A DNA stretch of 64,000 nucleotides from Armillaria gallica (lineage: Eukaryota > Basidiomycota > Agaricomycetes > Agaricales > Physalacriaceae). A program made the position numbers and the translations under genes. This document shows, piece after piece, positions 37,892 through 50,825 of this stretch. The stretch is from the NCBI GenBank assembly GCA_037576215.1, contig JBANDB010000001.1, positions 6,882,001 through 6,946,000 on the forward strand. The letters are read 5' to 3'. The notes under the pieces were generated by a model. The model was not told the DNA's origin. It searched no databases and saw nothing but the letters and a program-made list of their open reading frames with translations. The first letter of the stretch is position 1. Each line of letters begins with the position of its first letter.

Positions 37892-40259
37892 GCTGTGGTT
37901 ATGATTTCTCCAGACATGTGCATTGGTGCTCTTTGTTTTACTTTGTGAGATGGTTACTGCTACGCTTCCAAGAATAAGTTCTCCTGGATCCGTGTTGGCA
38001 GAATGGGCCTTGTAACAGCACTTTGCTAAGTCAAAATAAGTAATCTGTTCCATTGCGATCTTCTTCTCTAGATGCTGATGTTCTTCCTATATAATGCATT
38101 TTACCGAGTCCGAGTCGCGTCAGTGGTCATACAGGTTTCATCAGTGCACTGGTACAATTGATGCAAGCAAGTGATTTCTCTTGCCATAGTATGGATATCT
38201 AATCATACTGCGATGCCGTGGGACATGATCGAATGATCGCAAAGGCTGATTCGGAGAAACGTTTTGCTGTGTAGGGTCCGGACTCTGAAGCCTTTAGTAA
38301 ATATAGGCTTCGAACGCTACGTGCACTTCACTGGTCAGTGGTATCTCTGGCGATCTCGGACATATTTATGTTCATTCTTCCAGCTCGAGGGTTGAAATGA
38401 CCGTCGACGATATGCTATACTAAGAGACTATCATCTTCTATCGGTGGACCCGAAAAACTCTGGTACTGGGAAAAGTCTGAGGCGGCGAGTCGGAAGTCCA
38501 GGACCTTCACAGTTTGGGGACAGGCTCCGGGGAAGACATGAATTTTTATTTCAATCCTTGGCCTGTGTTTAGTATGGATAGCTTCGTTGTCTGCCAAATA
38601 TATCATTGGATAATTCGCGCAATGCACGTGTCATCCTTCAGGCACTTCAAATGCCGAATGGCAACCTCAGGTTAGTTTTTCTAAGATCCGAATGACGTTC
38701 TTTATACTTACCGCGAAAGAAGATCGAAGGCTTTTGTTGCAATCTGGATGATGAAAGGAAGGGGCTAATCTGATCCGGTCGGGAGGTGCTGTAGACTGAT
38801 CATTGTTTAGACGCCCAAATATCTGTTCCCTGAACTTCAAGTCGCTTCCGGTACTGTCTTTGCAGCGGTCAGATGATCGTTCAGGTACATCAACTGATGC
38901 GTCGTAGTTACCTTGGTCTGTAAGCCACCATCGGCACACGCTGTCCTATGTAGCAGGTATTGCTTTGGGTACATCCTACTTATCTAACTGTAGTACGGAC
39001 GTCGTTACGTTTCTGTTCAGGAGCACCGACGACTAATAAAATCACCTTGCTTCCTATAGTACTGGAGACCGCTTATTCGGATGTTTAAGTTAGCCTGTTG
39101 ATCGTCTATAGACTCTCATCGATGATCTCCTAGTCCGGGGTTCAGCAACACTGATGTGGTTTCATCGATGCACTGGTACTGAGCAGTCTTCTATCTCGGT
39201 GGATCCCATCACTTATCAAGGAAATGTCTGCTTTGCCGGTGAGATTCTGGTTTTCTGGTTCGCCCACGTACCTACTCGGGGCCAGATATTGAGCCTTTAT
39301 CTGTGGCGTGTTCCCTTCAACCATCAGGATCTGGGCTCTTAATTGAACGACGGCCCGTCTCCGCACAGCAGCAACCAAGGAATCAATCTTCGACACAGCA
39401 CTGTCCCCCGTGGAAACCCCCAACGACAATCATATAACCCACACGCATTCATGAGTTTTGACTCAGAAAGATTCACGCTATGAACTCACCGCAAAAACCC
39501 CAAGTCCGAGTTGAGCCAAAGTCGCCTACAAGTCAAATCACTTCTCCGCTCCTCACGACGCTGAGGCAGTTTCCTATGCCTCCACCGTTCACTAGTCCGG
39601 ATGGGAGGCTGCGCGTTCCTGCTAGTGGAGATGATAAGAAGCACAGGAAGAGTCAAAGCGCTCCCTGAGCTTGATGCGGTGAGTTGAGCCTTTTCCGACT
39701 AACCAAAAAGGGCCCTCATTAAGGTTTGCTTAGCAGTTGGCTGTTCACGAGAAGGGCGGTGGGATTAGGGAAGGAGACAGATCCGACTCATACTTGGCTG
39801 CTACAGTGATAAAGGACTTTTCATATATAGGACGGATAGGCGCCCTTTTTGGGTGGATCATTGAATAAAGGGATATTGAAGTTGATATCGGCCGTGATTG
39901 ACTTTTCTGGGATGCGATGGCAGACTTGGTTCAACGAGTGCCAGCAGACCGTTCTGTTTGAGATCGACGGTAGGGATCAGCGGTTCATGAAGGAGTTCGA
40001 CCGTTCTGTATGCATTGGAAACCACGTAATTTATTTTCGAGGAGCATATTAGGAGAGGAGCGATGAACAAGGTTCTTCAGCTTCTGAAAGAAACCAATAT
40101 TTTGCAAGCGACGCCTATACCTTTTCCCAGCGGGAACGACCTTACATGGCAAGCCGTCCATTAACAGATAGCTACGTGGTGAGCTGAAGAATTGATGTTT
40201 CATTATGAATGGAAACCCACTTACACACCGGCCTACCGAGTTCGAATTAGGCGAACTAA
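37892..40259. other. 2.4 kb interval, no confident gene
   Basis: Between helicase copy 2 and the SDR relics. It contains a 62-codon Pro/Ser-rich frame (39480-39668) of unknown meaning and a short diverged repeat, TTTCATC.RTGCACTGGTAC, at about 38130 and 39159. Nothing else recognised. Confidence 0.45.
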
Positions 40260-42036
40260 CAGTAGGGGTTGTTTTACGCGACTTACCGGTGATACAGTGT
40301 GCTTCCTTTGATGCCAAGTACGCCACGACGCTCGCAACATCCTCGGGCTGTCCTATTCCTTGCGGAAGGGAGCAACGCGCCAACTCATTGAGCTTCGTTG
40401 GGAGCATTGGCACGGTCCGGTCACTCCGCGACCACGTGTGCTCTAGGGCAGGTTTCGGAGGTTTTGCCGTACTTTCCCGTTGTTTGTAGCTGACCCTTCG
40501 ACCAAGGGATTGGCGGACCGTTGCTCCGGCACATCGGGTCGGTCGGTCGGTCGACCTCGCGAGGCCTAAAATTTTTTTTGGACCTCACCTGCTCCAACTG
40601 AAAAATATAACCATCCAAGCATTATGACGTGCTTCATAGCATATATTCTAGCTGTTTACTATCTTTCTAACAATGATTCACCAGAGATTTCGGTGAACAA
40701 GGACAGAACTTCAAAAAAGAAACATTTGCCGGTGTTGCCACTTGCCCTAGCATAGATCAAACATGGTCCATGGTACTCCAGTGAGCAGTCTAAATCAAGA
40801 ATGCTAATATAATGCATTAAAGTATTGTCAGGGCATGCCAAACCCGCAACTTACAAGTTCAAGAGCGGGTTGACTCAGGGGTCTTGCAAGAAGAAAAAGG
40901 GTACGATGTCGTCATATAGATCATGTGATATGTCTACCTTTGGAATATTATTCTCACGGGGGTCGGTCGGTCGAGCCAGTGAGGGCTAAAATATTTTTTG
41001 GACCCGATGTCATGTATTTAAAATGCGCAAACCCCTTGCCTTCGACACTGTACCATACATTTACCTAGCGAACCCCGCGATAGTTCCATCATCAATGCGA
41101 ACAGGGAACAGACAAAGAAGATACTAACTCTCATTTTGGAGTTTCCCAGCGGGAACCCACTATCTGGTGCGCTAAAGCTCAGTCGGTGGAAGAAGTATTA
41201 GGCGAGCATAATATCAGAAGCCTACCGAAGGCCTAAAGTGCCGGAGTCAATAGACCTGCGCGTATTTATGTCCAAAGAAACTGATGCATACATTCGGCAT
41301 AGGAGTTCACGGTGATATCAAATACTCTGAGCTCTAAAGCCATAACCGGAGAGTCAGTCAATTGAAGGGAGAACGTAGATACGATTAATACTAGGGCCTT
41401 TAGTCGGGCTACGCACAGCGGCTGCACCTGCTCCGTATGTAGTGGCGCTTAGCCATAAAGGCATGTTGGTTACGCCAATGAAAATTGAAAGAATAACGAA
41501 CCGATAACACTTGCGTTGGATTCCGTTAACGGCAGATGCCTTAATGATCCTTCTTCCACGACCTCGAGAATCACCTGAATTGTAGCATGCTTGTAACACA
41601 GTAAAACTCCGCGCGAGTTGACAGAGAATGTATGGTCCAGACTCAACGGGTACTAGGTAAAGTGTTTAGTGGAGTAACATTTCCTTCTGACTGAGGGAAA
41701 GGCGGACTATTGACAAACATATGGTTATAACCAACACAGGCGTTTGCGACCATCTACAGCCTCGCTTAATAGTGTTGTTACTCAAGACGATGAGAAGATG
41801 TCGTACCTTATCGATGCCACTGAAGTCTGACACGACTGCCATGATCATTGCTTTTACTTCTTGCTCATTCGAGACATCGGCTATATATGTCCGACATTGA
41901 ACACCAATAGCGACAACCTCATTGACGCGCTTCGCCTTCTCTGATAGAAGATCGTTGATGGCTACATTGAAGCCGTTTCTAGCAAGAGTTTAAAGATACC
42001 TTTGGCAGAATCGGTAATGATAGCAGTCCTTCAAGA
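40260..42036 (-). pseudogene. Short-chain dehydrogenase relic A, split by a MITE
   Basis: Decayed SDR of the acetoin/diacetyl-reductase-like type. Fragments on the minus strand, from right to left, are: a start region where ATG TCT is followed at once by TGA and the TGxxxGIG loop is cut (TDSAKGI), then EVVAIGVQCRTY.ADVSNEQEVKAMI near 41930-41870, SDFSGID, a mutated QMI..GRGGRII region near 41540, ALEL..ITVN near 41320, and the C-terminal CSLPQGIGQPEDVASVVAYL near 40370. The hAT MITE at 40503-41038 lies inside, separating the C-terminal part from the rest. Multiple stops and indels exclude a functional product. Confidence 0.8.
40503..41038 (+). mobile_element. hAT-type MITE, copy 1 (536 bp)
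   Basis: Non-autonomous DNA element flanked by a perfect 8 bp target-site duplication CCTTCGAC (40495-40502 and 41039-41046). Inverted ends: left CAAGGGATTGGCGG, right ..GCGCAAACCCCTTG. Further inside, ACATCGGGTC is inverted at both ends. The 8 bp duplication and the CAAGG terminus (YARNG) fit the hAT superfamily. No transposase frame. About 90 per cent identical to copy 2 at 56982-57511, in the same orientation. Confidence 0.92.
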
Positions 42037-42366
42037 CATTAAGAGTAAGTGAAGAGGGACGTTACAGAAGACGGTAGCTTTTAAACTACAAACGACAGTA
42101 GTTATCAGCACTGCGACGGATTTTGTTTAGCACCTGACGTTCTAAACCTATGGCGTCTGTTAATGTAAGTATTCCATCAGGTTCAATGCATTCCCGCGAA
42201 TGTGAGAGACAAACTTTCCGACCAAGATAGGCGCACCGAGCCCAGGCCATAAGCAGCCTGCAGGACAACAGAAGGTGAGTCAAAGTCACTGGGATGGACA
42301 CTTTGTGCGATAGAATAGCCGCCAGTGCAATTCTGCAATTTACGCGCAGAAAAACTGGTATGAGTG

Positions 42367-42716
42367 TCCACTGGGATAGTCTTCTATTGGTCTTCTACTT
42401 AGGGCATCATCAGAAGTTCGAGTTCAAGAGTCCCGAGTGTTTTCCGCGAAACAAATGGCAGAGAGAGTTCCCAGCTTATCTGAGATAGTAAATTTAGTTG
42501 CGTGGGTAATGCGAAAGTTGAAGCCATTGGAAGTCATGGCAGTGGTTTACGAACAAAGGTTGTTGGACATGTTGAACACTAATTCGGCACGATCGGACCG
42601 GTACAGCATGGCGATCAATGGCATTGTCCGGCATCTACCGATTGGGGCCATCGTTTCGTGGAAGAGAATAGAGAAGTTATTACTCGATCGGTTCTCTCAC
42701 ACAAAAACCAGGGGAC
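42367..42716 (+). repeat. SDR upstream element, copy A
   Basis: Sequence located upstream of SDR relic A, shared with 44255-44592 and, in inverted orientation, with 59625-59800. Core blocks include ATGGCAGAGAGAGTTCCCAG, GTGGTTTACGA.CAAAGGTTG and AATTCGGCACGATCGG. An open frame runs away from the SDR, but its reading differs between copies. It may be part of a lost divergent gene or a regulatory region. Confidence 0.75.
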
Positions 42717-42879
42717 GGCCGTCTCCTATGCGTTGGAAGTCACGTATCGTTTCACAGGAACCAGTACTTTACAAGGGATAGCTACTAGTACATTATCTTC
42801 AAACTTGAACAAGAACAATCATCTCATCGAATTAAGTCATGACAAGCCCTCCATTGATAGACACCTATATGTCGAGTTG

Positions 42880-43956
42880 AAGAATCCGTGTATTATTGCG
42901 ACATCATTGGGCTGTCATATTCCTTGCGGAAGGGGGCAACGCGCAATCTCACGGAAGCTTAATAGCAACTACGAGAAAAACAGATAAATACTCACTATTT
43001 CATTGGTTTTGGATTGTTCGGGCAGGATGCCTATAGAAATGTCTATATCCTTCACTATCTGGTGTCCTAGTAGACAGTCAATCGAGGAAGTATAAGGGAG
43101 GGCAATATTTAAGACTTACCAAGGGCTGTGTCGACGAAGGCTCGAGCGGAAGAGTCAATTGACTGTCACCCAAAATGACAAAGACATACTTGGGGCATAA
43201 GCGTTGACGGTGATATTATGTGCTCCAAGCTCCAAAGCTATGACAAGAGAGTCGGTTAATCAATAGGAGAACGGAGGCACAAGTAATACCGGCACTTTGA
43301 GTAAGGCCGCGTGTAGCGGCCGCACTCGCTCCGTATGCAGTAGCAGAGGGCCATACAGCTATGGTGGTGATATTCATGCATGTTTAAATTTTACGAAGGA
43401 ACACAGGACTCCTTGAATGGCAGAGGCTCCAATAATCCTTCCTCCACGGCCTTGAGCAATCATCTGAATTGCGGCATGCTTGTAGCAGAGGAAAACTCCG
43501 CGGGTGTTGACAGCGAATGTATGATCCCAAGACTCGACCGGCGCTAGAAAACGGTTCAGTAGAGTGACGTCTACTTCTGACTAAGAGAAAGACGAACTAT
43601 CGACTAACTTTTGAGCATATGGGACCCCGGCATTTGCGACCATCTATAGTCCCACTTCATATTACCGCCACTCAAGAAGGAGATGGGAAGATATCAACGC
43701 ACTACATCGATACCACCGAAGTCTGACACGACTGCCAGGATCATCGCTTTTGCTTCTTGCTCGTTCGAGACATCGGCCATATATGTCCGACATTGAACGC
43801 CGTAAGAACGACCTCGTTAAGGACCATGTCGAGCTTCGCCTTCTCTGAAGGAAGGTCGTTGAGAGCTACATTGAAGCCGTTCCTAGCGAGATTGAGAGCG
43901 ATAGCTTTTCCAATTCCTTGGGCAGAGCCAGTAACAATAGCAGTTCCTTGAGACAT
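42880..43956 (-). pseudogene. Short-chain dehydrogenase relic B
   Basis: The best preserved of three SDR units. ATG at 43956 opens MSQGTAIVTGSAQGIGKAIALNLARNG (TGxxxGIG cofactor loop intact) followed by FNVALNDLP. A one-base loss near 43795-43812, relative to copies A and C, shifts the frame just before VQCRTYMADVSNEQEAKAMI. Later pieces are recognisable: GVFLCYKHAAIQMIAQ, GRGGRIIGASAIQG, the active-site YGASAAA region, and ALELGAHNITVNAYAP. The C-terminal QGIGQPEDVA equivalent carries a TGA (complement of 42915-42917) where copy A has GGA. Two independent lesions make it a pseudogene, but a young one. The original substrate is unknown; the family suggests a small carbonyl compound. Confidence 0.82.
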
Positions 43957-44254
43957 GAAGGGCAGTGGAGAGGAGGAACACTACAGAAGACAGCAACTTT
44001 TAAACTACGAAGGACGGTATATCGGCGCTCCGACGGATGTTCTTTCGCGCATAAGCTCTGGGGCTAGGGCCTCTCTTAATGTCTTCAGTCAGGTGGAAAG
44101 GCCCCGCGCGAATGTCAGAGAATTCTTTTATCGATAGACGTGGTGGACCCAGATCATAAGCAGTCTGCAGGCCATGATTCAGAGTCGTTGGACTGGTAAC
44201 TTTTGAGATAGCATATCAATTAGCGCAGATTGGCAGAATACTAGTACCATGCGC

Positions 44255-44592
44255 GCCACTGCGATAGTCTTTTATTGGTCTTCTACCTAGGGGGTCCAGA
44301 AGTTCGAGTTCGAGAGCCCGAGTGTTTTTCGCGAAACCAATGGCAGAGAGAGTTCCCAGCTTATCGAAGATAGTAAATTTAGTGCGCGGGTAATGCGAGA
44401 CTCGAAGCCATCGCAAGTCACGCTTGTGGTTTACGAGCAAAGGTTGCTGGACATGTTGAACGTTAATTCGGCACGATCGGGCCGGTACAGCATGGTGATC
44501 AGTCGGCATCTACCGATGCAGCGCGCGCCTACTTGCCATCATTTCGTGGAAGAGAATAGCGAACTCGATCGTTTCTCTCTCACAAGAACCAA
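44255..44592 (+). repeat. SDR upstream element, copy B
   Basis: Located ~300-640 bp upstream of SDR relic B and very similar to 42367-42716. Same orientation relative to the SDR as the other copies, supporting duplication of the whole unit (upstream element, promoter, SDR). Confidence 0.75.
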
Positions 44593-47500
44593 GCTAGGCC
44601 TCAGTACCCCTTGTTCATCTGTTCTCCGACTCGCTACATCTTTCTTCTCTTGATCAAATGGCTGTTGGGAGGTCGAAAGATCTAGTTTTTTAATATTACT
44701 GACAGATGGACAGATTTCTTTTTGTCCACCGTGCATTTGACGATGACCCAGACCTACCATCTTTCTCAGTGACAAACCGCGCGGCATGCTAGCCCAGATT
44801 AGAAGTCTGAATAGTTGAAAGCTGTTGAACACTGACTAAATCAGCTAATCATCAAAGGACCATGTAGTTTCTCCGTCGTGTCCAGCATTTGATCTTCAAA
44901 TGTGTACGTTCTATCGGCGGTGCTAATCGACACCTTAGAGAATTGTACGTGTCATTTTTTTCCCGAGAGCTGACATGGACAGTTGATGTGATTGTGCAAT
45001 AGAAATTTATGACAATGCCTCCTCACTTCCATAGGGTGATACCGATCTCATAGCTCCTATTCATCTCGCAACTGTCCAGAGGAAGCGGCAAAGTTGGTAG
45101 TAGGTCGAAACATACGACCGTGTAAAATGATAACCGGAATGACTCACGTCATTTTACTAGGTCAGGCCTGGTTTGGGCTTCGGGTCACTTTCTCTTCGGC
45201 TTCATTCTGATGAAGACTCTCAGGCGACGGTGCCGTTCTTTCTCTTTCTCAACAGATGATGGTATTTGGCTCTATTGTAGCCACTCTAGTGTGGTAAATC
45301 CTAGCAGTGCTGCATGTATTCTCACGTTGCGACAAGTCTGTGTGCCTAGCCCAGTAGAAAATCGGCCTAATTGATAAGTCTGCTGGCTTCTTTTCATAGA
45401 ACCGAATCTTCATTAACATACCCTGCTAGCTCCACTTCGGCGCCCACCTGGAACTCGTGCGATTCTTGTGCCTATATTTCGTCAGAAAAGGAGCATTTCC
45501 ACTTGAATTCCTATCTTGTAAGCGTCTTATGCGGAAGTGACCAAGCGTTGTGCCCACCCCAAGGCCGATGAAACGTCGACTAAGCGCGCGAGACATGGGC
45601 TACTCCCCGATGTCCGAGCCTCTTCTTGAATTATCAGAGCCTTGGCTAAGTTCTGTTACAGCAGCAGTCGGAGCCTTTAGCCAATTGCAATGAGTGCCCC
45701 TATCAATTCGACGACTGTTGGTTTCCCCGCTTCAGATGGAATTTGGATTGCCGTGCGGGGCGGGGTGGTGATTTAACGCCCAAATGAGCCGTCGAACGGT
45801 GATACCCACTGCTAATCCCGTCTATCCGATTCAGGAATGCAGTATTGTTTGCGGGGAGCATATGGAACCCCAGAAACGCGATTGTGTATTTGTTCTTCTC
45901 GGTAAGAGCTTACCTAGAATGCCGCATTCCTTTCCGTCATCTATTGATCGTATTTGCAGTTCCGCAAGATCACAGTTGCTTGAAAATGCGTTGACGCTGA
46001 CATCTGTTTTTTGTAGGGGAAGAGAACGGTCTTAACTGTGATACGTGGACTTCGATGCGAGCGCATGGAGGTTGAACTTCGAAGGCCATTTGGATGCTTG
46101 AAGGCCATTTAGATGCGTGAAAGTCAAAAGAATTTCCGATTATGGTCAAGTCTAACGCTGCTTCATCGACATTCACAAATTCCACCATAAGCTGCAAGTG
46201 CGGTTTAATTAATGTCAAATGTAGCCGTCTAGTCGCTGGCAGTTATACTTGAGCTCCAATTGCTATTGAATCCCAAATGTTTCTCCCACACCCGTTTCGC
46301 TAACCTTAATTCGGGAATGAGGTGATCTTTTCGCGTATTCTGTATCAGAAGTCTGAAACTAATTCTCGTCTGCCGGTGGGTATCGAATATAGACCGGCGG
46401 GCTCTGATTTCTTCCAGCCAAGGTATAGAAATTCCATTTGCTTGAGTGCTGTGAGAGCGCGCAGTCGTTTCAGTTAGCCGGAGTTTTCACGGTCCGAAGT
46501 AGCGAGCCAAGTAAGTTTCTCATCGCACGCTGTTCCTGGTACACGTCGTGTCGGGCTGTGAACTGTGGCTGTAGGACCAGTGCGCATGTCTCGACATGAG
46601 GCGTAAATGTTTCTTCTAGGCCCGTGATGTCTGCAATGTCAATATAATTTCCGTCAATATTCTACCATATTATCGCCGACGGGAATGAAAACTAGTGATA
46701 CTCGGGGGGTATTCATTTTATGTACGTATGCCGACTATATGAAATCGAGTCATGCTATGCGTCATCATCTGCTATGTCTCCAACGCGTGTTCGTCTTCCA
46801 GAAGTACGAGCTTCTTTAATTGTCCGAAGAATGAAAGGTTATCTGATAGTGTTTTCTCAGCCCTGGATTTCTTCCATTACACGCTGACTGGGTCCCTGAG
46901 CTAGATATAATATGCCAAAGTTCTTCCATAGTATTAAAGCTGCTAATCAGACGTGTCCAAATTCCGGGGAAACGGTTGATTGGGTGAGAAGGGTGGGTAA
47001 CGGGTGAGGTGTCCCTGATAGGATGGAGAAGGTGCCGGTACCGGAGGGGGGAAGAAAAGGGAATTGCTGATCGCTTTCGGGAGAAGCGCACTACACGCTC
47101 CCATTTATAGCAGAAGAAGGGTGTACGATTAACTATCGCTGCTGTCGATGCAGTACGTTAGCTGTACGGTCCAGAGTAGAGATGTACTCTGGGGCTGTTG
47201 TTCGAATCCGAGATGGAAATCTAGCCTCTGAGTCTAGAGATGCTGCATGTGGCGACGGCTGCTTAACCGACAACTATGGGCGCCTACCGAGACGCTGTAT
47301 GTTTGCTTTGAAGATGTATTCCTCAGGGCACGAATGCTATCTGAACGAGAACGATGATGGGACCTTGTAAATCAGATCGATCACTGCACGAGTCCAATCG
47401 GTTGTTACTATGCGCCTTGGTTTAAGTTTAGCGGGATGGCGATGAAGTGAACGTGTGTTACGGTAAGGCAGATGAAGGGGATGGAGCGGGAACCGTGGAC

Positions 47501-48540
47501 CTTGTTAACCGCGGAATTTCGGTGTCAGCGAAGGGGAGTAATAGAGTATTTAGAGGGAGCGTGTGAATGGAATGAACGGCGGTAGTATCTATGCCGGCAG
47601 TGATGATGTCTAGGGTGGGAGTATTTCAGGTGCATGGATACCTGAGCTGTGCTCTTCGATGGTACCGGACCTGGTTCCTGACTTTCGCATTCGTCATAGA
47701 GTTATGTACGTGCAAAGTCCCCACTATTCAATAGGCTCGTGATCCGGTATTTTTGGACAGAAGGCCTGATAGTGGGCAAGGCTTGAATGGGGAATTCGAA
47801 CGGAGGATGTGGGAGATATTCGGATCGGTAGTATTGGTACAGTATATGTGGTAACTGCTGTATGTGGCTGTAAATGGGTGTCCGGATCGGTAGCAGTTGG
47901 TGCGACCCGACCCCGAGCTCTTATCAGATGGCCTGTGATTTACAGGGACCGTTGGAGGGAAAGCTGCGGTGTGATACCGTTGAGAGTGGAGCCCTCCTCC
48001 GTCATATGATGGGCGCTACTCCGTTTCGTCGGAATACAGATTTTTAAGTGAATTTATTAGGATTACCGGGGGGCGTTGGGGGCGCCTACGAGAGCAATTA
48101 GAACACATATCAGCGTAAAGACCGACCCAGGCGCCGACGTTGTAGGAAAGCGGGCAGACGCTGGGATTTAAATGTGTAGTAAGGAGTGATCGTTCCTCGG
48201 TGCCTGGCCGGTGCTCAGGAACAGGACCTCGAGGCAGCAAGGTAAACATATGATAGGGCCCCTGCAAATGTATCGGACGCGGTCCCTGGGTCCTGGGCGA
48301 ACAGAAGGCAGGGACACTCCAGGAGGGTATGATGCCTGGCTGCCAGGTCCCAAGCGCAAGATGGAAGCAAAAGTTGAAAATCAAATTGCCGGTATGTGCC
48401 GCGTGGTCATCGTAGGCGGGGCACGTGATGCCATGCGAGCCAATATTCAAATTGTGCCTGGGGCCTTGACCCAAGGCTTGGATCCCTTCTAATCTCCGTT
48501 CACACAGCTCTCGCTCCTTACTTCTTGACCACCACCAGGG
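44593..48540. other. 3.9 kb gene-poor interval
   Basis: No frame here has a recognisable domain or convincing splice structure. The longest plus-strand frames (45371-45571, 45784-46035, 47182-47370) look random. A GTTCGAATCC stretch near 47198 resembles a pol III B box but lacks a pairing T-stem. The region may hold decayed repeats not identifiable from the window alone. Confidence 0.5.
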
Positions 48541-50825
48541 ATGCCGGTCGCTGCTCTCCACAGCATGAAGCCCACTGACGACCCCTTCGACGAGGCACTC
48601 AAGCCACCTATTGACGAATCCCCAGAGGACCGTGAGCTACGTATCGCCCGGGAAGACGAGGCCCGACGGGTCAGTCTTGCCATCGATGCCAGCATCAAGG
48701 CAGAACGTCAGGCGCGACGGAAGAAACGCATTGTGAGGCTACTGTTACTCGGCCAGAGTGAATCCGGTGAGTGCTGCGCAATCTCAGCGACTATCGGTCT
48801 GTTCATTTCAGTTATTTCGGCTAGGCAAATCCACTACCCTTCGACGTGTGTTTCTCGACTTTCTTTTTGTTTCTGTTTCTCAGTTTGCTTTGCAGAGTTT
48901 CAGCGGTTGTATACTCCTACAGCCTTCCGTGAAGAACGTATCCTTTGGCGGGCTGTCATTCAGCTCAATATAGTGCGCTCAATACGAACTATTCTCGATG
49001 CTGTTGCTCGTCCAGCTTCTCCATCTACTTCTCCTGTTCGGGGACACCGTAGGAGCCCTTCCAACAAGCGCAAACCTTCCCATTCCAAAGGTGGTTCTAA
49101 TGATTTCGTGGCCTTCAGTCAAGACAGCTCTATCGACGCTCGCCTCGATTCTGGCAACGAGTCAGAACCGGACTCAGACCCTGACAACCATTTCTATCGC
49201 TCCCAACCTCCTCTACCGCCGCCTTCTTCGAGTTTCGACGAACTACGAATGCGTCTACTACCCTTGAAACACATCGAACAGCTTCTGATAGCGAAGCTCG
49301 TCCCGCCGGATGAAGACGAGGCTACGCATCTTGCTGGTCCCTCCCATTCCTCGTCAGTACGTACTTCGGAGATTTTCGTCCGACCAGGGCCCGCGTGGAA
49401 GGGCGGCCTCGCGCGTGCCCGAGTCCACTACCCCAGTTCCACAAGCATCGACACTTCATCATCTTCTGGCGGCAGTCGACCCGTCAGTGCGGGTGATATT
49501 GGCTTGGAGACCCCCGATGAGCCTCAGGAAGTTCTTCATTCATGTCGCAGAGATATGATTCACCTCTGGTCTGATAAGGGCGTTCGTCGGGTTCTCAAGA
49601 AGAAGAGAATACGTGTGGAAGAGTTTCCAGGATTGTGAGTATTCTTACGCCATGAGACTTTCTACACGCTGACGACTCTCACAGTTTCTTGAATGATCTG
49701 GAGAGAATCACATCCCTAAAATATATGCCCACCGATGGTAATCATGATTTGTATCAAACGCGCCTCCGGATACTTACATGTTCTAATAGACGATGTTCTG
49801 AAAGCCCGTCTGAAAACAGTAGGCGTGTCGGAGTATAGATTCGAAATGGAGGTTTCCGCTGGGAGGGATTCAGGGACCGAGTGGAGAATAGTCGACGTCG
49901 GTGGAAGTAGAAGTCAGGTGAAGCTTATCCCCAACTGTATTTTTGACCTTGCTTCTGACTTCCCACCCCTCTATAGCGTCGTAAGTATCTAAATCAATCC
50001 CCTCCAACGGATGTCCACTCATCAGCATCATTCTCAAGAAACTTGGGTACCATTCTTTGATGATGGCAAGTGTTCAGTTTCAGCTGTACTTGCGTCCATC
50101 GGCTTATTCAACCTCTCAAACAGTCGACGCAATCATTTTCCTCGCGCCAATATCAGGCTTCGATCAAGTCCTGTCAGAAGATAGAACTGTGAATCGTTTG
50201 GTACGGGCTCCCGAATTATGTCCTTACCCTCGCCTGATTGCCGGCTTCAGGAGGACTCTGTACTCCTTTGGAAAGCAGTTTGCCAGAATAAGCTACTTGC
50301 CAACGTCGACCTCGTGCTCTTCCTTAATAAATGTGATATCCTCGAGTCGAAGCTGAAGTCGGGTATCAGGTACGTTATTGCCTATGACGCGTTTCAGGTC
50401 CCACGTCTGATTAACCCTGTCTAGGCTGTCAAAATATGTAAGGAGCTACGGCGATAGGGAGAACGACTTGGATACGGTTAGCAAATGTGAGCGTGTGCTC
50501 TGTTGATGGATGGGTTCCGCTGACGTTTTACTTCCTTCTCTAGACTTGAGGAGTAAATTCAACGCCATACATCGGGAGTATTCGCCGAATCCGCGCAAGT
50601 TTTATGCATTTTGTACGTCTGTTACGGTTAGTGCTTGCCTTTTTGTTTGTTGTAGAAGGGGGGAGCTAATGTGGCGTGATTGAAGGACACTGCGACTACC
50701 GCAGGGATCATAGCGAGTGGTATGTCATATGCCATCAACACCAGCATGTGGTTCGATGCTGATTGTACATTATAGTCCGAGACATGGTCATTCGACAGCA
50801 CCTCAAGCAATCAAAGCTGCTATGA
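48541..50825 (+). CDS. Divergent heterotrimeric G-protein alpha subunit
   Basis: GTP-binding alpha subunit for receptor signalling. ATG at 48541, or the in-frame ATG at 48565 (MKPTDDPFDEALKPP). G1 is LLLGQSESGKSTTLRQF, split by an intron. A ~180-residue Ser/Pro-rich insertion follows ILDAV in the helical domain. Switch I reads ARLKTVGVSEYRF (canonical RVKTTGI), G3 reads DVGGSRSQ (canonical DVGGQRSE), G4 is FLNKCD, and G5 is near FCTSVTDTAT. The C-terminus is VRDMVIRQHLKQSKLL with TGA at 50823-50825. Roughly ten exons. The catalytic Gln is replaced by Ser, and no N-terminal MGC(x)S myristoylation motif is seen. Divergent, insertion-bearing G-alphas are known in basidiomycetes; reduced GTPase activity is an inference. 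Confidence 0.88.

Noticed and set aside
38118..39190. Short repeat TTTCATC.RTGCACTGGTAC at two places
   Set aside because: Only ~25-40 bp match with no ends or coding context; too short to call an element.
40542..41003. Direct repeats near the ends of the 530 bp element read as LTRs of a miniature retrotransposon
   Set aside because: The outer ends are inverted and each copy has a perfect 8 bp target duplication, which fits a hAT-type DNA element instead.
47160..47260. tRNA-like B box GTTCGAATCC
   Set aside because: No pairing T-stem, acceptor stem or A box at the right distance.
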